A stretch of DNA of 64,000 nt from Debaryomyces hansenii CBS767 (lineage: Eukaryota > Ascomycota > Pichiomycetes > Serinales > Debaryomycetaceae), in NCBI RefSeq assembly GCF_000006445.2, contig NC_006045.2:372001-436000 (forward strand), read 5' to 3'. This document shows, piece by piece, positions 60,601 through 64,000 of the stretch (position 1 is its first letter; each line of letters starts with the position of its first letter). The notes below the pieces were generated by a model. The model was not told the DNA's origin. It made no database searches and worked only from the letters and a program-made list of their open reading frames with translations. The position numbers and the translations under genes are program-made.

Positions 60601-63543
60601 AACGAAACCTCAGATCAATTAAAATTTGATAGCGGCTTATTTGATACAAATATTTCTTTCGACTTGGAAAGAAGAAATACTGGAATTCTCAATTCCATGG
60701 TTCGTAATGGATTTCTAGGCGTTTCGAAACTAGTCAGCAAGAGCTTAAATAATGTCGATACAAACAATGCAAGTTTTGAATGGGCATGGAAATTGAACTG
60801 TTGGGATATTCCATGCCCGAGAGAGGCAAATGAAGAGCACCAGCTTATCTATAAAACATTGAAGCAAATCCACGATTACCCTAGTTTTGCAAGCGAATCA
60901 TGTCAGGAATCATTATTGCAAACATTGCATATTAAAGATGCCATAATCAATTGTTGTTCCAGCCCAAAAGAACTCCGATTGAATATAGAAAGATGGCTAA
61001 TTAGTTTGACATGCATTTCCAATATCAGAGACGTTTTACGCTATAAAGAATCTGACTTTAGAATTCTGCTACACGAGTTCTCTCAACGTACAGATTGGTT
61101 TGAACAGGCAGATTTTGATATGTCTGAAAATATACTTCTAGCAAGAAAGGCAGCTCTTCAAATTACAGGTGATTTATCTTCAGACTGCATGCTGCTTAAA
61201 AAAGAAAGCATCTGGTTATGCGTGTTACATGATTTAATTAGATACAATTCTATCGCAATTATTGCGAAGGAGCTGCAAAAACTGGTTAATTCAATCGTTA
61301 TGATAAATGAGATCTCCAAGACTAAGTTTTCCGAGTCAGATCATTTGCTCAGAGATAGTATCAGCCAGCTAACAAAGTATCAAATAGCCCGAACTCTTTG
61401 GCAACAAGGGCATACTAGCATTCCTGTTATAATGTTGAAAGAACTGCAACAAAATGAGGCTATTAATACTTCTATCAGTAGTATGAATATCACACCCAGT
61501 TTGATTAATGCAAATTTAGTTGATTGGATGTCTAATTCGAGGCAGGATTTGGCATCAAATATTATGGCAAAATATGTCTTGCCTACAGCTGATATGGTAA
61601 CATATGTCAAAGAATTGGATCAAAAAGCTAAGGTATATGAGATTTTAGCAAATTTCTGTGAAACTCAGTTCAGATCTCTTAGCTTGAATGACCATGTTTA
61701 TAAGCTCGAAAAGCTGGTTGATTTAAAGAAATCTGAGATCGAAGAACTAAAATCACATTACAGCAGGATGCCAGTTGCAGCTGACGAGAAGAAAAATGCT
61801 CAACGGTACTATTCGAAATTAAAAGCTCAATACATTGGAGAGCTATCTGATCTAAATTCCTTGAAAGGAAGTATATGTGAATTTTCTGACAAGGCTGTTG
61901 AGTTCTATTTGAAGAGTATATTAACTGATGGCGATAATGATGAAAACTTAGATAAATTTTTTGCTTTATGGTTAGAGCATTCAAATAAGGATGATTTGCA
62001 TGTTTCCATTTCCGATAATGTTTTGTCATTGCCGAATCACAAACTAATCAGTTGGTCAACCCAATTAATATCCCGTCTTTCCAGTGAACCGTCTAAATTT
62101 CAAAACTTATTAAAGTCTTTGATTGTAGGTCTATGTTATGACCATCCATATCATTCATTGTATGGTTTGATATCTTTGAAAAAGCATGAATCATATGCAA
62201 ATAAGAGTTCCAATGTACTCCTTATCTCAAAATCTGTGGCCGCAACTGATATCTGGCAACAACTTCTTACACGAGGTGACAATAAAATTAACGAAATACT
62301 TCTTAATATTGAGAAGTTTTGCAATGAATCGATCAAACTTGCGGAATATAAAGTATCCAAAGGAAAATCAATCCAGTTGGACAGTTTAAAAATTGGTAAT
62401 TACTGGCTTCAAGTCTTACCACATATTCCGCCTCCGACTATAAATTTGCCTGTGGATTTATCAACTAGATATAACAATGTGATATATTTCGATAGAGTTG
62501 TCCCTAAAGTTAGCATTGCAACATCCGGTCTAAGTTTACCAAAAATTGCCACATTCTATTTGTCTAATGGCTCGGAACATAAAGTTTTATTGAAACATGG
62601 AACTGATGATTTACGTCAAGATTCAATTATGGAACAAGTATTCGAAAAGGTTAACAATATTTTCAGGAAAGATAAAGAAACTAGGAAACGTGAATTAAAG
62701 GTTAGAACGTATAATGCTGTTCCTTTGGGTCCTGAGACTGGCATAATTGAATTTGTACCCAACTCCATAGCATTAATTGATGTTATTAGGCCATATCATT
62801 CCAAAATTGATACTTTGAAGGCAGATAAAGCGAGAGATTTAATGAAAACCTGTCAATCTGAAGACAAAACTGAGAGATATAAGACTTATGACAAAATAAG
62901 CAAGAAAATATCTCCAGTTTTAAAATATTTCTTCTTCGATAATTATGTTGCTCCCGATATCTGGTTTGATACTAGAACTTCATACACCCGTGGGATCGCC
63001 ACAACGTCTATGGTGGGTCATATATTGGGATTGGGTGACAGGCACTGCAATAATATCTTATTAGATAAAACCTCTGGTGAGCCCATTCACATTGACTTGG
63101 GTGTTGCGTTTGACCAGGGTAAACGATTACCAATACCCGAGACTGTACCTTTCAGGCTAACAAGAGATATTGTGGATGGTTTTGGAATTACTGGGGTCAA
63201 TGGCGTTTTTGACAAGTCCTGCGAACACACGTATAGAGTCTTGCGACAAAATAAAGATCATATTCTAGCAATTTTGGATGTATTACGTTGGGACCCTTTG
63301 TATTCTTGGAGTTTGTCCCCGATAAGAAGAAAAAAATTGCAGAATGAAGGTGATAGAAATGAAGTGGGTAACTTGAAGCCACAAGAAGACGGTTCGGAAG
63401 GTGGAAGAGCGGTTTTAATGGTTTCAGATAAACTAACTGCAGGGGGTTTAAGCGTAGAAGCGATAGTTAGAGAACTTGTCCAAGAGGCAACAAGTCCCCA
63501 CAATTTGGCCTTGATATACTGCGGATGGTGCCCATTTTACTAA
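54697..63543 (+). CDS. TEL1: DNA-damage and telomere checkpoint kinase Tel1 (ATM)
   Basis: PI3-kinase-like kinase that acts with MRX at double-strand breaks and telomeres. From the ATG at 54697 it has 2,948 residues beginning MSSFDINKLVSCLQSTKIKD; an in-frame ATG at 54589 would add 36 His/Lys-rich residues. The Tel1-specific TAN motif lies right after the preferred start (STKIKDRNDGLSLVENLL), as in budding yeast, which argues for it. Long HEAT-repeat region, FAT domain, then the kinase domain near residues 2,600-2,890: KHGTDDLRQDSIMEQVF, GLGDRHCNNILLD, HIDLGVAFDQGK. FATC domain at the very end, ELVQEATSPHNLALIYCGWC. Frame intact over 8.8 kb. Confidence 0.97.
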   Translation: MSSFDINKLVSCLQSTKIKDRNDGLSLVENLLNSKFKLNPKQFDVLVISMFTLIENEQISYLKNKASSAEFRLSYGSNCLKLLIEKSLDYNQELRNSNKPIKMKYKFYMSIIHSIRNYYFIEDNILEPCALDFTKILSSITSQGFFKEHLNYEDWLHIYNLLIKLSSFILDELTKINMHEKLLVEIFTSLHFLIQADSSISVNYLQLVSSSVPNNYFKLLKILSKTCNFFKKESMLTVLLFKIINKLIITLCTENFKFVNKLIQISIKLMISFHQTQLDSLQVQFLIFMNLSATHSFLNLHNFPKLIGDSSIILDDPFDSRQDISIRSSEDSSKTNQSIDSITDGDNDEVILYNVGILIQNLVSKLYSSNNQVKSEDINFMRKPTDDKNWFKLRSIYLRVSEYDEPDSLQPWLFNAGLSKFINSYFEFKKSLYEHNTINSLNTFNASIVRSDSIHQNKRQKLNILSEALYHSNNILDFCNKLIIDKTDYKVQQTGMQILTFYLEVYSPRVEISPLRNITSNNDVKLSGSSSTKNSSILDMSDSTLLNSTFDFPLTTNDSESQFNVNLIFKNVINAFDTDELNYWSLMATRAIIYDSLQRLIKIEEKYFFQLLKIALQLIKNKEVSRISCSLVYSIISRHSNEGLNKIMEKSLIIQIDNLIDLSEISGPFSICEESFQLWYSINKLVRNINLARNFILAERIQAWLISKWDIAANINIGFWYSNPSSHFEFVNFICWLCGINIEQSNQQNLLDLYCGVLNEANIFMNSYNELEVFFLNNCNVRDNTSSWIEIDIDNLSENKTSDDLLIRIIETGKNYLKEELVSVEAFEWAILEFRIVRLLKDHDIHNQLINSIQYQASDLLECINVMNATSNISDFIKVLSRTNFMLMKGGSIEIISTSFELGNFFDKISGNGLMYNANQRLLQQDQCSNNDNIDMFHDEFTSTNEPKTNFQTESKSTILNCINLGYVDVSCVQALKCLLIRNKIQGDSSVKTFDLIVKFLESLRSPEVLYCLFYLCRLLESGDLERSEIPIVSWTRIIRILGEGPLTNFDLERDELTIIIVSKLLTILFPIWHDNPDDAFKKDCLDMCSWLLQCGTKNLILTEASCIEFLIFMIAYSRYNNQTIIENNEIKSLFIKTFTKSTNNIKIKILPSLVNYLKSISVTDQMAIYKELFLNFDTPQQSIETCGTFCLFFCILSEASIQVTIAVIFNFMEYSRFEYFLPYIKGAFSLIYKRLNLKSTKELFNLFKYEILKSWWSYNFDIKQFPYDLFDYDDISSFLSSNCKELIAVSISNANNSNSGFLEMISSVKETDLASLVFDSLTLAIPLAYTREGIRNDMFKKLSDILKDQYRLQMKEKVTTIIFEVIKFTDMSNEKYIRDLGPKNEVTLQLFKNNSQILETPGLVSISLHSSLDLIRGLVEKYSVNPKSFWQVNVLYFLFRHISIILHNSVNVEQKLLCLRKFKLLIILGHKNIFLLQLANLLITTLSPFLKESDLHEDVANILSIFRIQKLGKYDESEFLPFIVKLVSCLVEVDGTITSINLRLLKTLEEYVTLSNKNRKVHVILQASMNVLKSKPIELTSSDIEFFLNDEAELKLCTMGVSNKHVMKLVSLIFMIVEFYDETRLHENVVKLLLNQKDTQQSKKFKLWSAEYLANYYLNGGLNNKISHIVSLVENDTLLEDTFESDISSMDNILNEILRYIVSDNLEIAACAESILGVLIWKFKTRKSDVQKFLNFDKHENDYALFIVPLDFHSCILLNSNDDELRILGHSIKEIISNLGQSLEGILFETWTSRLFLSITQELAKFTSIAPLFSSFATKVDSFSKTVLPGFICYYLNTTGKEGALQVIKLLSEFAKLRSYESDFIELLMQILLKIRIGAKKSIPIFMEVYLSLNINYFYEIAAKHKYFKTALMLFEDDVSKHEKHIDWLSNSRLLSNIYESIDNEDLIFGLPEETSLEYAINMINRRNETSDQLKFDSGLFDTNISFDLERRNTGILNSMVRNGFLGVSKLVSKSLNNVDTNNASFEWAWKLNCWDIPCPREANEEHQLIYKTLKQIHDYPSFASESCQESLLQTLHIKDAIINCCSSPKELRLNIERWLISLTCISNIRDVLRYKESDFRILLHEFSQRTDWFEQADFDMSENILLARKAALQITGDLSSDCMLLKKESIWLCVLHDLIRYNSIAIIAKELQKLVNSIVMINEISKTKFSESDHLLRDSISQLTKYQIARTLWQQGHTSIPVIMLKELQQNEAINTSISSMNITPSLINANLVDWMSNSRQDLASNIMAKYVLPTADMVTYVKELDQKAKVYEILANFCETQFRSLSLNDHVYKLEKLVDLKKSEIEELKSHYSRMPVAADEKKNAQRYYSKLKAQYIGELSDLNSLKGSICEFSDKAVEFYLKSILTDGDNDENLDKFFALWLEHSNKDDLHVSISDNVLSLPNHKLISWSTQLISRLSSEPSKFQNLLKSLIVGLCYDHPYHSLYGLISLKKHESYANKSSNVLLISKSVAATDIWQQLLTRGDNKINEILLNIEKFCNESIKLAEYKVSKGKSIQLDSLKIGNYWLQVLPHIPPPTINLPVDLSTRYNNVIYFDRVVPKVSIATSGLSLPKIATFYLSNGSEHKVLLKHGTDDLRQDSIMEQVFEKVNNIFRKDKETRKRELKVRTYNAVPLGPETGIIEFVPNSIALIDVIRPYHSKIDTLKADKARDLMKTCQSEDKTERYKTYDKISKKISPVLKYFFFDNYVAPDIWFDTRTSYTRGIATTSMVGHILGLGDRHCNNILLDKTSGEPIHIDLGVAFDQGKRLPIPETVPFRLTRDIVDGFGITGVNGVFDKSCEHTYRVLRQNKDHILAILDVLRWDPLYSWSLSPIRRKKLQNEGDRNEVGNLKPQEDGSEGGRAVLMVSDKLTAGGLSVEAIVRELVQEATSPHNLALIYCGWCPFY

Positions 63544-63713
63544 CGTATTTTTGCATATTTTTATTTATATAAAACTATAATTTATCTTGTATATTTTATT
63601 TATCTTCCCTGTAGCCAAATATTTGAAGTAGCCCAAGCATATTATTCAAAAATCATTTACTAGCCGCTTGACTATTAAATTTTGTACTAAACATATTCTC
63701 ATTTATCTCATAA

Positions 63714-63775
63714 ATGTCGCCTATACAGATTTCAATAGAAGAACATTAGAAATGACCAAAAATGAAAGACAGTAA
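63714..63775 (+). promoter_or_regulatory. Two short upstream ORFs before the last gene
   Basis: An 11-codon ORF (63714-63749) is followed by a 7-codon ORF (63752-63775) whose end overlaps the main ATG at 63762 in another frame. If the transcript starts upstream of 63714 these would limit translation of the main frame. Confidence 0.4.
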
Positions 63776-64000
63776 TAATTCCTCAAGTAAACTTGCATTG
63801 TCAGGATGTATTCAATCCATTCCATTGATTATCGAAGATAAGGAAACAAAGAAGATCATTAAAAAATCGTCTCTCTATTTGCATAGTTCACGAAATGGTT
63901 CCGAATTCGAAAATGCTAGCTTTTCAAATATATCACTCACAGCTATGAACCAGGAAGGAAGCTTCCATATTGACATAACCAAGGAAAATTGTTCGAAGTT
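63762..64000 (+). CDS. Start of an unidentified gene, cut by window edge
   Basis: ATG at 63762, open for 79 codons to the end of the window. The visible part is Ser/Asn/Lys-rich (MKDSNNSSSKLALSGCIQ, then IIEDKETKKIIKKSS) with no recognisable domain. Lack of stops and yeast-like codon choice suggest a real gene, but 79 codons is weak evidence. Two short upstream ORFs precede it. Confidence 0.5.
   Translation, partial: MKDSNNSSSKLALSGCIQSIPLIIEDKETKKIIKKSSLYLHSSRNGSEFENASFSNISLTAMNQEGSFHIDITKENCSK

Overview
This is a 64-kb piece of nuclear chromosome from an ascomycete yeast of the CUG-Ser ('CTG') clade, most like Debaryomyces/Meyerozyma-type genomes; I cannot name the species. Evidence: budding-yeast gene content with short intergenic gaps, only two introns (59 and 61 nt) with yeast-type signals, and CTG codons at positions that are serine in related proteins (best case: codon 191 of the Hrr25-type kinase, 19099-19101). 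In-frame CTG should therefore be read as Ser throughout. || Layout. 1-10 kb: LSG1 (cut by the left edge), SAR1 with a 19-nt first exon, a small tail-anchored orphan, a DUF1992 mitochondrial protein, ALG2 and TYW1. 10-20 kb: a Rua1-type transcription factor, SGF73, the Aurora kinase IPL1, an acidic protein with basic ends behind a 1.6-kb promoter, and HRR25. 20-35 kb: PUS1 (intron) and NIP7 sharing a divergent ribosome-biogenesis promoter, the mitochondrial pair RSM23/MRH4, a decayed gene relic, NPY1, PGC1, PRP45 and ITC1. 35-45 kb: an accessory redox cluster of two NADPH alcohol dehydrogenases (ADH6/7 type), three Old Yellow Enzymes and one short-chain dehydrogenase, with recent gene conversion between copies and Yap1-type sites in several promoters. 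45-64 kb: CBP3, a GNAT acetyltransferase, SRP72, a securin-like KEN/D-box protein, GCV1, a Cys-rich two-helix membrane orphan, the very large TEL1 kinase, and the start of an unidentified gene cut by the right edge. || How it works together. Most of the window is housekeeping: ribosome assembly (LSG1, NIP7), tRNA modification (TYW1, PUS1), secretion and glycosylation (SAR1, SRP72, ALG2), mitochondrial expression and assembly (RSM23, MRH4, CBP3), chromatin and cell cycle (SGF73, ITC1, IPL1, TEL1, the securin candidate). The 35-45 kb block is the only clearly accessory part and looks like an inducible system for reducing aldehydes, enones and ketones with NADPH. I saw no tRNA, rRNA, CRISPR array, intact transposon or origin that I could support.
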